64,000 bases of DNA from Terrimicrobium sacchariphilum (lineage in GTDB: Bacteria; Verrucomicrobiota; Verrucomicrobiia; Chthoniobacterales; Terrimicrobiaceae): NCBI RefSeq assembly GCF_001613545.1, contig NZ_BDCO01000002.1:1302001-1366000 (forward strand), read 5' to 3'. Numbering within the stretch: the stretch's first letter is position 1; every line of letters begins with the position of its first letter. The notes under the pieces are model-generated. The model had not been told where the DNA came from, did not search any database, and was given only the letters and a program-made list of their open reading frames with translations. This document shows, piece after piece, positions 43,133 to 51,519 of this stretch. The translations under genes were made by a program, and so were the position numbers.

Positions 43133-44230
43133 TTAGCGCACCACGCGGGCTCCGCCGCCCTTCATGAGCTTCTCGACTTCCTTGCGGGTTGCCATCGAGG
43201 TATCGCCCGGGGTGGTCGAGGCAAACGCGCCATGGGCCGCGCCGTAGTCGACCGCGAGCTGCGGGTCGTTGAACTCCATGAAGCCAAACTGCAGGCCCGA
43301 GGCGAAGGAGTCGCCGCCGCCGACGCGGTCGAGGATTTCCAGCTCCGGGTACTTGCGGCTTTCGTGGAACTGTCCATCGTGCCAGAGGATGGCCGACCAG
43401 TCGTTCTTCGTGGCGGTGATGACGCGGCGCAGCGTGGTGGCAGCGACCTTGAAGTTCGGGAACTCCGCCACCGCCGTCTCGATCATGGCCTTGAAGGCGT
43501 CGATCTCGATCTTGGAGAGGTTGTGGTCCGCGCCCTTTACCTCAAAGCCGAGGGAGGCCGTGAAGTCCTCTTCGTTGCCGATCATCACGTCGACGTACTT
43601 TGCGATCTCGCGGTTGACCTCCTGGGCCTTGGCGAGGCCGCCGATCGACTTCCAGAGCGACGGACGGTAGTTGAGATCGTAGGAAACGATCACCCCATGC
43701 TTCTTGGCGGCCTTCACCGCCTCGATGGTCAGCTCAGCCGTGGTGGACGAGAGCGCGGCAAAGATGCCGCCCGTGTGGAACCAGCGGGAGCCGAGTGTGC
43801 CAAAGATGTAGTCCCAGTCGAAGTCACCGGGCTTGAGCTGCGAGGCGGCCGTGTTGCCGCGATCCGGCACGCCCACCGCGCCGCGAATGCCATAGCCGCG
43901 CTCGGTGAAGTTCAGGCCATTGCGGACAGTGCGGCCGATGCCGTCGTCATCGCGCCACTTGATGAAATCGGTGGCGACGCCGCCTTGCATGATGAAGTCC
44001 TCGACGAGGTGGCCGACTTCGTTGTCGACGAAGGCCGTGCAGACGGCCGTCTTGTAGCCGAAGCACTTGCGCAAGCCGCGCGAGGTGTTGTATTCGCCGC
44101 CGCCCTCCCAGGCGGTGAAGGAACGGGCGGTGCGCACGCGTCCTTCGCCGGGATCGAGGCGAAGCATGACTTCACCCAGGGAAACTTGGTCGAATACCGT
44201 AGACTTTGCAGGTTTGAGAGGAAGGCTCAT
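43133..44230 (-). CDS. kdgK: 2-keto-3-deoxygluconate kinase (PfkB family)
   Basis: 365-residue PfkB kinase that phosphorylates 2-keto-3-deoxygluconate to KDPG. Landmarks are GEVMLRLDPGEGRVRTA, GGEYNTSRGLRKCFGY, WFHTGGIFAALS, SYDLNYRPSLW, MIGNEEDF and the catalytic end RVGGGDSFASGLQFGF with the base Asp (usual GAGD is GGGD here). It is first in the operon with uxaA and uxaB, which gives the assignment. KDPG aldolase, the next step, is not in the window. The second PfkB gene at 7184 is a separate paralogue. Confidence 0.9.
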   Translation of the reverse strand: MSLPLKPAKSTVFDQVSLGEVMLRLDPGEGRVRTARSFTAWEGGGEYNTSRGLRKCFGYKTAVCTAFVDNEVGHLVEDFIMQGGVATDFIKWRDDDGIGRTVRNGLNFTERGYGIRGAVGVPDRGNTAASQLKPGDFDWDYIFGTLGSRWFHTGGIFAALSSTTAELTIEAVKAAKKHGVIVSYDLNYRPSLWKSIGGLAKAQEVNREIAKYVDVMIGNEEDFTASLGFEVKGADHNLSKIEIDAFKAMIETAVAEFPNFKVAATTLRRVITATKNDWSAILWHDGQFHESRKYPELEILDRVGGGDSFASGLQFGFMEFNDPQLAVDYGAAHGAFASTTPGDTSMATRKEVEKLMKGGGARVVR

Positions 44231-44287
44231 TGCCCGCCATTGAATGATAGAAACGGGGTGCGGGCGAAGAGTTTTCTTTTGTCACCT

Positions 44288-44306
44288 GTCCAGACTCCCT
44301 CTGGAC
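44288..44306. repeat. Short perfect hairpin between the kdgK start and the S8 peptidase stop
   Basis: GTCCAGA and TCTGGAC form a 7-bp stem around CTCCC. No U-run follows on either strand. It could mark the 3' end of the peptidase transcript or be an operator for the hexuronate operon. Confidence 0.4.
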
Positions 44307-44339
44307 CATATGCTGTCCCAGCGGCTTTTGAATGTGACT

Positions 44340-46115
44340 TCAGGCGAGGATGAGCCTCCTGCGGATCACCCATCCAACGATCACGCCGGCCAGGACGAGC
44401 ACCCACGCCGCAGGCTCAGGGACTGCCTCCGCCTGCCAGGCCAGGGCGTAATCCGTATCGTTCGGAGCCAGATCGAGATCGTAGATCATCCCGAGAAAGG
44501 CGACGCGGATTGCATACTCGCCCGGAGTATCCAGCGCGATACGGAGAAACTCCGCGTTGTTATAGAGGCTGATCGACTCGGCAACCTTGTTCCCCAGCTC
44601 ACCGTCGATGATTTGCCAGACTTCCAGGTTCAGATTGGCGAAACTCAACGACCGGCCAATGTCATTTTCGTCGAAATCCATCCCGGTAAACCAGTTCAGC
44701 GAGATGGTGAGCTCCACCTGCCCGGTAAAGGAATCGGTGAACCGGTATTCATTCGCACCGCCTTCTGCCAGTTGCCCGTAATCCCAGCCTTTGCCCGAAA
44801 TCGCGCCTCCGCCGAGTCCAGCGACATCCTGGGTCCCGGAGAGCAGGTAGATATCCGCAGTTTTTTCGAGGTTCATCGCGCCTGCGCCGGTAGCGTAGTC
44901 CAGCGACTGGGTGGTGGTAATGACGCCGTTCTGTTCCGTCTGGCCGTTGTTCCAGCCCTCGGTGCGGGTAGCCCCTGCCATGAGGACGGACTTCACCACC
45001 CGCGTATCCAGAGTGTAGGCGGAAAGCGGGACTAGGTTCTCCTCGTAGTAATGCACCACGTCCTTGAGCAGCCCGATGCCGCCTGCGACGATCGGCGCTG
45101 AGAAACTGGTGCCGCTCATTCCGGGGAAGTAGAGATCCGAGGGCGAGACGTCCTGTACGAGATCAGTCCGGGGCGTCAGGCCTCCTGTCTTGCCGAGGTA
45201 AGCGGCGAGAGCGAGATTTTCTCCCGGGGCGGCGATGTCCACGGCGGCACGAACGCCCGCGATCGTCTCGCCTGTGGCGGGATTATAGAAATCGACCGCC
45301 TCGCGCGAGCTGAAGTCCGAGGGCGTGAGGAAATGCGTGCCGCCGACCGAGCCGACCGTGATGTTGTTGTAGCCGCTGCCCGGAGCCGAAACCGGGAAAT
45401 CTCCCGAGTTGCCTGCGGAGACCACGAACGCCACCGTGGAGTTTTCCCGAGCCAGGGCGTCGATCGTGCGGGTGGTTTCTGCGGTGGCCCCCGGGTCATC
45501 GCCGCCCCAGCTGCTGTTGATCACATCGGCCTTCCGGCCTGCAATGCCACGGAAGAAGGTCCGGTACGGCGAGAGGGTCGCTTCCGTGGTGGTGGAAAAG
45601 CTACCGATATCCTCGGGGGAGAAGCTGGTCGCAATGGCGCCCGACCAGAGCTCTGCAAACGGCGCGATGCCAGCTTTGACGAACGGAGAGACATCAGCTG
45701 CACCATAGTCAAACTGGCCTCCATTTTCCGCAGTATACCCTGTGCCAGCCAGTACGTGACCGACCATGGTCGCGTGAAAATCGTATTCCGGCGTTATGCT
45801 GGCATCTGCCACATAGTGGGTCACGGCAGCCGAAACCCCGAGTTCCGCAGGGATCTGGGAACGGTCAAATACCTCGTGCACGTTCCAGATGTAGCCGGCC
45901 TCCACGTTCGCGATCACGCTGCGCTGCCCGTAGAAGCCCTCGTTGTAAAAGAGCATCGCGCCGACGACTTCATTCGTGAAGTAGTTGGTCGTGAGATTGT
46001 TGGTTCCGACCTGCTGAGTGATCAGGAGGCTCCGGGCGTTTTCATCCGCATGTCCGGCGCCAAGACCGAGGAGCATCGCGCAAAGACAGGACAGGCTGGA
46101 GCGGGGGAACAACAT
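44340..46115 (-). CDS. PEP-CTERM exported S8 (subtilisin-like) peptidase with Glu in place of catalytic Asp
   Basis: 591 residues with signal peptide (to about residue 23). S8 core: His114 in HATMVGHVLAGTG (usual HGTHVAG), oxyanion Asn236 in VVSAGNSGD, and catalytic Ser337 in GMSGTSFSAPIVAGG are clear. The Asp motif (DTG) is replaced by NVEAGYIW, with Glu72 in the Asp position. Beyond the catalytic domain is a P-like beta region, and the C-terminus has the sorting tail VPEPAAWVLVLAGVIVGWVIRRR. The start at 46115 is chosen because the signal peptide begins there. Activity is likely but not assured given the changed residue; it probably acts on surface proteins. Confidence 0.87.
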   Translation of the reverse strand: MLFPRSSLSCLCAMLLGLGAGHADENARSLLITQQVGTNNLTTNYFTNEVVGAMLFYNEGFYGQRSVIANVEAGYIWNVHEVFDRSQIPAELGVSAAVTHYVADASITPEYDFHATMVGHVLAGTGYTAENGGQFDYGAADVSPFVKAGIAPFAELWSGAIATSFSPEDIGSFSTTTEATLSPYRTFFRGIAGRKADVINSSWGGDDPGATAETTRTIDALARENSTVAFVVSAGNSGDFPVSAPGSGYNNITVGSVGGTHFLTPSDFSSREAVDFYNPATGETIAGVRAAVDIAAPGENLALAAYLGKTGGLTPRTDLVQDVSPSDLYFPGMSGTSFSAPIVAGGIGLLKDVVHYYEENLVPLSAYTLDTRVVKSVLMAGATRTEGWNNGQTEQNGVITTTQSLDYATGAGAMNLEKTADIYLLSGTQDVAGLGGGAISGKGWDYGQLAEGGANEYRFTDSFTGQVELTISLNWFTGMDFDENDIGRSLSFANLNLEVWQIIDGELGNKVAESISLYNNAEFLRIALDTPGEYAIRVAFLGMIYDLDLAPNDTDYALAWQAEAVPEPAAWVLVLAGVIVGWVIRRRLILA

Positions 46116-46241
46116 GAGCCGCTCAATACTTCGAAACAGCAGCGGAGGAGTCAAGTTCTCACGGAAGGGTTCCGGCAAGGAATCCGACAGGCGTGAGGGG
46201 CCTTTTCCGCCACTCCTGAAGGGGTGTTCCCTGCGGGAGAT

Positions 46242-47219
46242 CTATCTCCGGCGGGCGTCGTCAGATGGCAGGGTGCCAAAATACTGTCGGTAGCTCGCCG
46301 AAAACCGCCCGAGATGACTGAACCCCCAGGCTGTCGCAATGTCGGTGACACCGCGTCTCTTGCGTCGGAGCAGTTCTCGCCGCACTCCGGCCAGCCGCAC
46401 GGCAAGCAGGTACTTCATCGGAGAGGTGCCATAGACTTCGAGGAATCCCAAGTGCAGGGTTCGGCGGCTTGATCCCACAGCCTCGCAAAGATCGCCGATG
46501 CTGAGTTCCTCATGGCAGCGTTCGTGGATCACATTTGCTGCTCGACGCGCCAGCCAGCGCCGCGCGATGGCGCCATCCGGCGGCCGGGGTTCTTCCAGGT
46601 TGCAGAGCAGGGCGTTCAGGAGATCTTCCTCCATGGCTTGGCCCCGCTGTGGACTGGAGAGCCCACTACCGGCAGAGGTCGCATTTTCGATGGCTTCGCA
46701 AAGAAACTGATTCACCTGCGCGGCGCGTTCGGTCGAGGTAAACTGCAACGTGCGGGTGAGCAACCGGCTGGCATCGGTCTGCCAGAGTTGGGAAAGGCGG
46801 GTGCGGATCAGTTCCTGGCTGACGGCCACGCTGATGATCTCCATCTCCTCCGCATAGGAAATATCGAGACCATTGACGCAGTCCTGGCAGATCAGGTCGC
46901 GGGCTTCGATTGGCGCACCGTGAAATTGCATCACCCGTCCGCGCGTCACCGGAGTCGCCAGGATGACCGTGCCCGGAGGGATCTCTCCATCGAGGCGGGA
47001 ATTGTTTTTATGCCGGACCCTGCTGACCTGCATGCGTGTCGTATGAAAGGCGACGAGGTCACAGTGGTATCTCTGTCTGCCCAGTTGGGTGACCTTGAGA
47101 TTCCAAAACTTAGCCATCTCCTCCATTTCGTCGGGGCTGGACGGCGACTCTCTTAAAATCAAACCCGCCGGGAAAGGCCCGTCTGCAGCGCCGGTTTCTT
47201 CGGGAATGAGGTTTTGCAC
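46242..47219 (-). CDS. AraC-family transcriptional regulator
   Basis: 325 residues from a GTG at 47219. The N-terminal sensor part shows a cupin-like strand set; the last 100 residues contain the double helix-turn-helix (LSIGDLCEAVGSSRRTLHLGFLEVYGTSPMKYLLAVRL; VTDIATAWGFSHLGRFSASYRQYFGTLPS). It is divergent from the arylsulfatase at 47308 with 88 bp between starts, so it probably activates the sulfatase-DUF1254-barrel operon. Confidence 0.92.
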   Translation of the reverse strand: MQNLIPEETGAADGPFPAGLILRESPSSPDEMEEMAKFWNLKVTQLGRQRYHCDLVAFHTTRMQVSRVRHKNNSRLDGEIPPGTVILATPVTRGRVMQFHGAPIEARDLICQDCVNGLDISYAEEMEIISVAVSQELIRTRLSQLWQTDASRLLTRTLQFTSTERAAQVNQFLCEAIENATSAGSGLSSPQRGQAMEEDLLNALLCNLEEPRPPDGAIARRWLARRAANVIHERCHEELSIGDLCEAVGSSRRTLHLGFLEVYGTSPMKYLLAVRLAGVRRELLRRKRRGVTDIATAWGFSHLGRFSASYRQYFGTLPSDDARRR

Positions 47220-47307
47220 AGGAAATCGGCTCGCTACTAAACCGATTGCACAAAATGGATAGCACGCCTTCAGAACTTGCGTCTAGAGAAAGACGCAACC
47301 GTCGCCG

Positions 47308-49851
47308 ATGAAGTCCATTTACCTGCCTGATAGTATCCTGGAAGCCTGCCGTCAGTATCTCGGCTTTGGAGTGCTCGCCGCGTCTCTTTCCCTCGCCCAT
47401 GCGGAGACGCCGTCTCCCACGCCTCTCCAGACGACCGGGGTTTCCGGCTCCCCGAGTGCGACGACGACGATCAGCAACGCCCAACTCCCGGCGCCGGATC
47501 CCAAGTTTGGCGGGGTGATCAAGCAGGACGCTCTCCAATCCAAACCCTGGTGGGCGCCTCGCATCGTTCCGCCTAAGCAGGCCCCCAACATCCTTCTCAT
47601 CATCACCGACGATGCCGGGTTTGGCGTACCGAGCACCTTTGGCGGCGTGATCCCGACCCCGACGATGGATCGGGTGGCCAATAATGGCCTGCGGTATAAC
47701 AATATCAACTCGACGGCACTCTGCTCGCCGACCCGCGCGGCGCTGATCACGGGGCGCAATCACCATTCGGTGGGGTTCGGCGTGATCTCCGAGCAGTCGA
47801 CGGGCTTCCCCGGCTACAACAGCATCATCACCAAGGACAAGGCCACCATCGGGCGCATCCTCCTGGATAACGGCTATGCCACGGCATGGTTCGGCAAGGA
47901 TCACAATACCCCCGCCTTTGCCGCCAGCCAGGTAGGGCCTTTCGACCAGTGGCCGACGGGCATGGGCTTTGAGTATTTCTATGGTTTTGTCGGCGGCGAC
48001 GCCAACCAGTGGCAGCCAAATCTCTTCCGCAACACGACTCAGATCTATCCCTTTCAGGGCAAGCCAGACTGGAACCTCATCACCGGCATGGCTGACGACG
48101 CGATCGACTACATCAATCGCGTCAACCAGATCGATCCCGCCAAGCCCTTCTTTATCAAATACGCGCCTGGCGCGACCCACGCCCCGCATCACCCGACGAA
48201 GGAGTGGGTCGACAAGATCACGGCGATGCACCTCTTCGACGATGGCTGGAACAAGCTTCGCGATCGCATCTTTGAAAACCAGAAGCGCCTCGGCGTGATC
48301 CCGCAGAATACGCAGTTGGAACCCTGGCCCGCCAATGTCATCAAGAACTGGGACGACTGTACGCAGGAGGAAAAGAAACTCTATGTCCGGCAGGTTAATG
48401 TTTTTGCCGCTTATGCCGCCTACAACGATCACGAGATCGGCCGCGTCATTCAGACCATTGAGGACATCGGCAAGCTCGACAATACGCTCATCATTTACAT
48501 CAACGGCGACAATGGAACGAGTGCCGAGGGCGGACCGCTGGGCACGCCCAACGAAGTCGCTTTCTTTAATGGCGTAAGCGTTCCCGTGGCCGAACAGATG
48601 AAGTGGTATGACGTGTGGGGTACCGAGCAGACCTACAACCACATGTCGGCCGGTTGGTCGTGGGCGTTTGACACGCCGTTTACCTGGTTCAAGCAGAACG
48701 CCTCCCGGCTGGGCGGCGTACGGCAAAACATGGCCATCTCCTGGCCCGCCCGCATCACGGACAAAGGTGCTTTGCGACAGCAGTTCTGTCACGTGATCGA
48801 TGTCGTGCCGACCCTGCTGGAGGTCACAGGCATCCAGCCGCCGGATTATGTCGATGGCATCAAACAGTCGCCGATCGAGGGCACGAGTTTTGCCTATACC
48901 TTCGATGCGAAAAACGCCAATGCGCCTTCCCAACACAAGGTGCAATACTTTGAAATGATGGGCCAGTGGTCGATCTACGATGACGGTTGGCTCCTGAGTA
49001 CAAAGGTGAACCGCGCGCCATGGGATGCGTTTGGCCCGGCGAATACGGACCCTCTGAATAATCAGGTCCTGGAACTCTATAATCTGAACGAAGATTTCAG
49101 CCAGTCGCAGGATTTGGCCGCCAAGTACCCGGACAAAGTTGCGGAACTGAAAAAGGTCTTCATCCAGGAAGCGGAGAAATATCAGGTTTTCCCGTTGGAC
49201 GCCTCGGTGGCGGCACGCATCGTTGCGCCACGTCCTAATATCACCGCCGGACGCACGGAGTTTAACTACACCGTACCGATGACCGGACTGCCGCAGGGTG
49301 ATTCGCCATTCATCCTGAATACCTCGTACTCGATCACCGCGGATGTCACCGTGCCGGAAGGCGGCGGCGATGGCATGATCGTCACGTCGGGCGGCCGGTT
49401 TGGCGGCTATGGCTTCTACCTCCTGAAAGGCAAGCCGGTATTCCTCTGGAATCTCGTCGATCTCAAGCGCATCAAATGGGAGGCACCCGACGTCCTGGCT
49501 CCAGGACGGCACGTGCTCGAGTATGATTTTGCTTATGACGGCATGGGTGCAGGCACGCTGGCCTTCAATAGTTTCAGCGGCGTCGGGCGCTCCGGCACCG
49601 GTACCCTGAAGGTCGATGGCAAGGAAGTGCAAACCATCAAAATGGAACAGACGCTTCCGATGATTCTGCAGTGGGACGAATCGTTCGATGTCGGGTCGGA
49701 TACCCTTACCGGAGTGAACGATGCTGATTACCTGCCGCCCTTTCCGCTCACGGCAAAGCTTAACAAGGTGTCGATCAAGGTTGATCGTCCCCAACTGACT
49801 CCTGCTGACGAAAAGCGCCTGATGGAGGCTGCTTCAAAGGCGGGTGACTAG
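47308..49851 (+). CDS. Large Cys-type arylsulfatase, exported
   Basis: 847 residues with an N-terminal hydrophobic stretch (YLGFGVLAASLSLAHA) that looks like a signal peptide. The sulfatase core has LLIITDDAGFG (metal DD), Cys139 in LCSPTRAALITGRNHH (formylglycine site, CSPTR), FGKDHN (usual GKWH), and INGDNGTSAEGG. Overall it resembles the roughly 800-residue Pseudomonas/rhizobial arylsulfatases with a C-terminal beta domain (about 650-847). Maturation would use the anSME at 8350. A 140-bp gap separates it from the DUF1254 gene; the following barrel gene is a paralogue of the one next to the other sulfatase. Substrate: a sulfate ester, aryl or glycan, not determined. Confidence 0.92.
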   Translation: MKSIYLPDSILEACRQYLGFGVLAASLSLAHAETPSPTPLQTTGVSGSPSATTTISNAQLPAPDPKFGGVIKQDALQSKPWWAPRIVPPKQAPNILLIITDDAGFGVPSTFGGVIPTPTMDRVANNGLRYNNINSTALCSPTRAALITGRNHHSVGFGVISEQSTGFPGYNSIITKDKATIGRILLDNGYATAWFGKDHNTPAFAASQVGPFDQWPTGMGFEYFYGFVGGDANQWQPNLFRNTTQIYPFQGKPDWNLITGMADDAIDYINRVNQIDPAKPFFIKYAPGATHAPHHPTKEWVDKITAMHLFDDGWNKLRDRIFENQKRLGVIPQNTQLEPWPANVIKNWDDCTQEEKKLYVRQVNVFAAYAAYNDHEIGRVIQTIEDIGKLDNTLIIYINGDNGTSAEGGPLGTPNEVAFFNGVSVPVAEQMKWYDVWGTEQTYNHMSAGWSWAFDTPFTWFKQNASRLGGVRQNMAISWPARITDKGALRQQFCHVIDVVPTLLEVTGIQPPDYVDGIKQSPIEGTSFAYTFDAKNANAPSQHKVQYFEMMGQWSIYDDGWLLSTKVNRAPWDAFGPANTDPLNNQVLELYNLNEDFSQSQDLAAKYPDKVAELKKVFIQEAEKYQVFPLDASVAARIVAPRPNITAGRTEFNYTVPMTGLPQGDSPFILNTSYSITADVTVPEGGGDGMIVTSGGRFGGYGFYLLKGKPVFLWNLVDLKRIKWEAPDVLAPGRHVLEYDFAYDGMGAGTLAFNSFSGVGRSGTGTLKVDGKEVQTIKMEQTLPMILQWDESFDVGSDTLTGVNDADYLPPFPLTAKLNKVSIKVDRPQLTPADEKRLMEAASKAGD

Positions 49852-49991
49852 CGGAAAGAAGGCCTCGAACATGGCGAAAATATCAGGGCGAAAATCCCAT
49901 GATTAGTTTCTGGCGTTTCGAAAACGATGCGCTAACTAATTCGCCAGGGCTTGGCCGTGCAAGATGAGATCAGGTCGCAATAAGTAATAAT

Positions 49992-51461
49992 ATGAAAACT
50001 TTAGTTTCCAAGGTGGTTGTAAGCGCCGTGCTATGTGCCGCTGCGTTTCAGGGATGTGATCGGAAGCCGGATGCGGTTGCGACCGCCGAGGCTGCGGATC
50101 AGAAGGCGGGGATCGCTGTGCCCGACCTCGCCGAGGTCAAGGCGATTGCCGAGGAGGGCTTCATTTACGGCCTGCCCCTCGTCATGTGTTACACGGCGGC
50201 TTATGAGTTCTGGGTCGACAAGGATTCCGGTCAGTACAAGAGCCCCATCGGCCAGCTCTTTAACGAGCATCGTGTTTTCACCTATCAGGACACCTCGGTG
50301 GTGACTCCGAATAGCGATACGCCGTATTCCTTTGCCTGCCTCGATCTCCGCGCCGAGCCCTATGTGATTTCGGTCCCCGATGTGGAGAAAGATCGCTACT
50401 ACTCGGTGCAGCTCTGCGACTGGAATACCTTCAACTACGGCTACATCGGCAGTCGTGCGACAGGCAACGAGGCCGGGGATTTCCTCGTGGTCGGTCCGCA
50501 GTGGAAAGGCGAGGTGCCTGCCGGGATCAAGAAGGTGTTTCAATCCAGCTCGGATTTCACGATCGCCCTCTTCCGCACGCAGCTCTTCAACGCCGACGAC
50601 ATGCCCAATGTCATCAAGGTCCAGGACGGCTACCGCGTGCAGCCGCTGTCTTCCTACCTGAAGACTCCGGCTCCCGCGGCGGCGCTCGCCCTGGAGTTTC
50701 CGAAGGCTAATGCGGAACTCGCGAAGACGAACTTCTTTGAGTATCTCGACTTCGTCCTGCAGTTCGCCCCGGCTGGTCCGGGCGAGGAAGAGGTTCGAGC
50801 CAGGCTCGCCCGCATCGGCGTCGGCCCGGGCAAGACCTTTGATTTCAAGTCTCTCTCGCCGGAGCACAAGGCTGCCGTCCTTCTCGGCATGGCGGAGGGC
50901 CAGCGCAAGGTCGACGAACGCGTGAAGACTCTCGGCAAGACGATCAACGGGTGGAATATTGGCTCGGCCTTTGGCGATCGCGCCTTTTACAACGGCGACT
51001 GGCTTCTCCGCGCCGCGGCGGCCAAGGCGGGTATCTTCGGCAACGACGCTGTTGAGGCGATGTATCCCATGTGCCGCACCACGGCGACGGGCGAGACTCT
51101 CGACACAGCCAGTCACAACTACACGCTCACCTTCCCGGCGGGCCAGTTGCCGCCGATCAATGCCTTTTGGTCCGTCACGATGTATGACGGAAAGTCGCAG
51201 CTGCTGATCAAGAACCCGCTCAACCGCTATCTGATCAACTCGCCCATGCTGCCCAGCCTGAAGACCGACGCGGACGGCTCCCTCACGATCTACATCCAGA
51301 AGGACAGCCCTGGCGCGGACAAGGAAAGCAACTGGCTCCCCGCGCCGGACGGCACCGCCTACATCGTGATGCGTCTTTACTGGCCCAAGACGGAGCAGCC
51401 CTCCATCCTTCCGCCGGGGCAGGGTGAATGGCATCCGCCGGGAATCGTTCAGAATCCTTAG
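49992..51461 (+). CDS. DUF1254/DUF1214 lipoprotein
   Basis: 489 residues with a lipoprotein signal (VVVSAVLCAAAFQGC, lipid Cys at about 22). DUF1254 is at about 50-180 (EGFIYGLPLVMCY, VVTPNSDTPYSFACLDL, EKDRYYSVQLCDWNTFNYGYIGSRA) and DUF1214 at the C-terminal end (NAFWSVTMYDG, SLTIYIQKDSPG, WLPAPDGTAYIVMRLYWPK). Function is unknown in the family. It lies between the arylsulfatase and the outer-membrane barrel, all in one direction; this three-gene neighbourhood is the best clue and suggests a role in the outer envelope linked to sulfated substrate use. Confidence 0.9.
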   Translation: MKTLVSKVVVSAVLCAAAFQGCDRKPDAVATAEAADQKAGIAVPDLAEVKAIAEEGFIYGLPLVMCYTAAYEFWVDKDSGQYKSPIGQLFNEHRVFTYQDTSVVTPNSDTPYSFACLDLRAEPYVISVPDVEKDRYYSVQLCDWNTFNYGYIGSRATGNEAGDFLVVGPQWKGEVPAGIKKVFQSSSDFTIALFRTQLFNADDMPNVIKVQDGYRVQPLSSYLKTPAPAAALALEFPKANAELAKTNFFEYLDFVLQFAPAGPGEEEVRARLARIGVGPGKTFDFKSLSPEHKAAVLLGMAEGQRKVDERVKTLGKTINGWNIGSAFGDRAFYNGDWLLRAAAAKAGIFGNDAVEAMYPMCRTTATGETLDTASHNYTLTFPAGQLPPINAFWSVTMYDGKSQLLIKNPLNRYLINSPMLPSLKTDADGSLTIYIQKDSPGADKESNWLPAPDGTAYIVMRLYWPKTEQPSILPPGQGEWHPPGIVQNP

Positions 51462-51519
51462 CATTAGGAATTTCTGGCCCACTGAATCTGGACACGGTAT
51501 TCGCTGCTGATCGATTAAT

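Noticed and set aside
47110-49794. Antisense open frame of 894 codons opposite the arylsulfatase gene
   Set aside because: Its sequence has no domain or signal peptide and mirrors codon bias of the sulfatase in GC-rich DNA; the sulfatase itself has clear motifs and a start.
8303-49913. Shared 12-mer ATTAGTTTCTGG upstream of the sulfatase maturase (8303-8314) and of the DUF1254 gene (49902-49913)
   Set aside because: It is tempting as a common sulfatase-regulon site, but it is not palindromic, its distance to the start codons differs (36 and 79 bases), and it is missing before both sulfatases.
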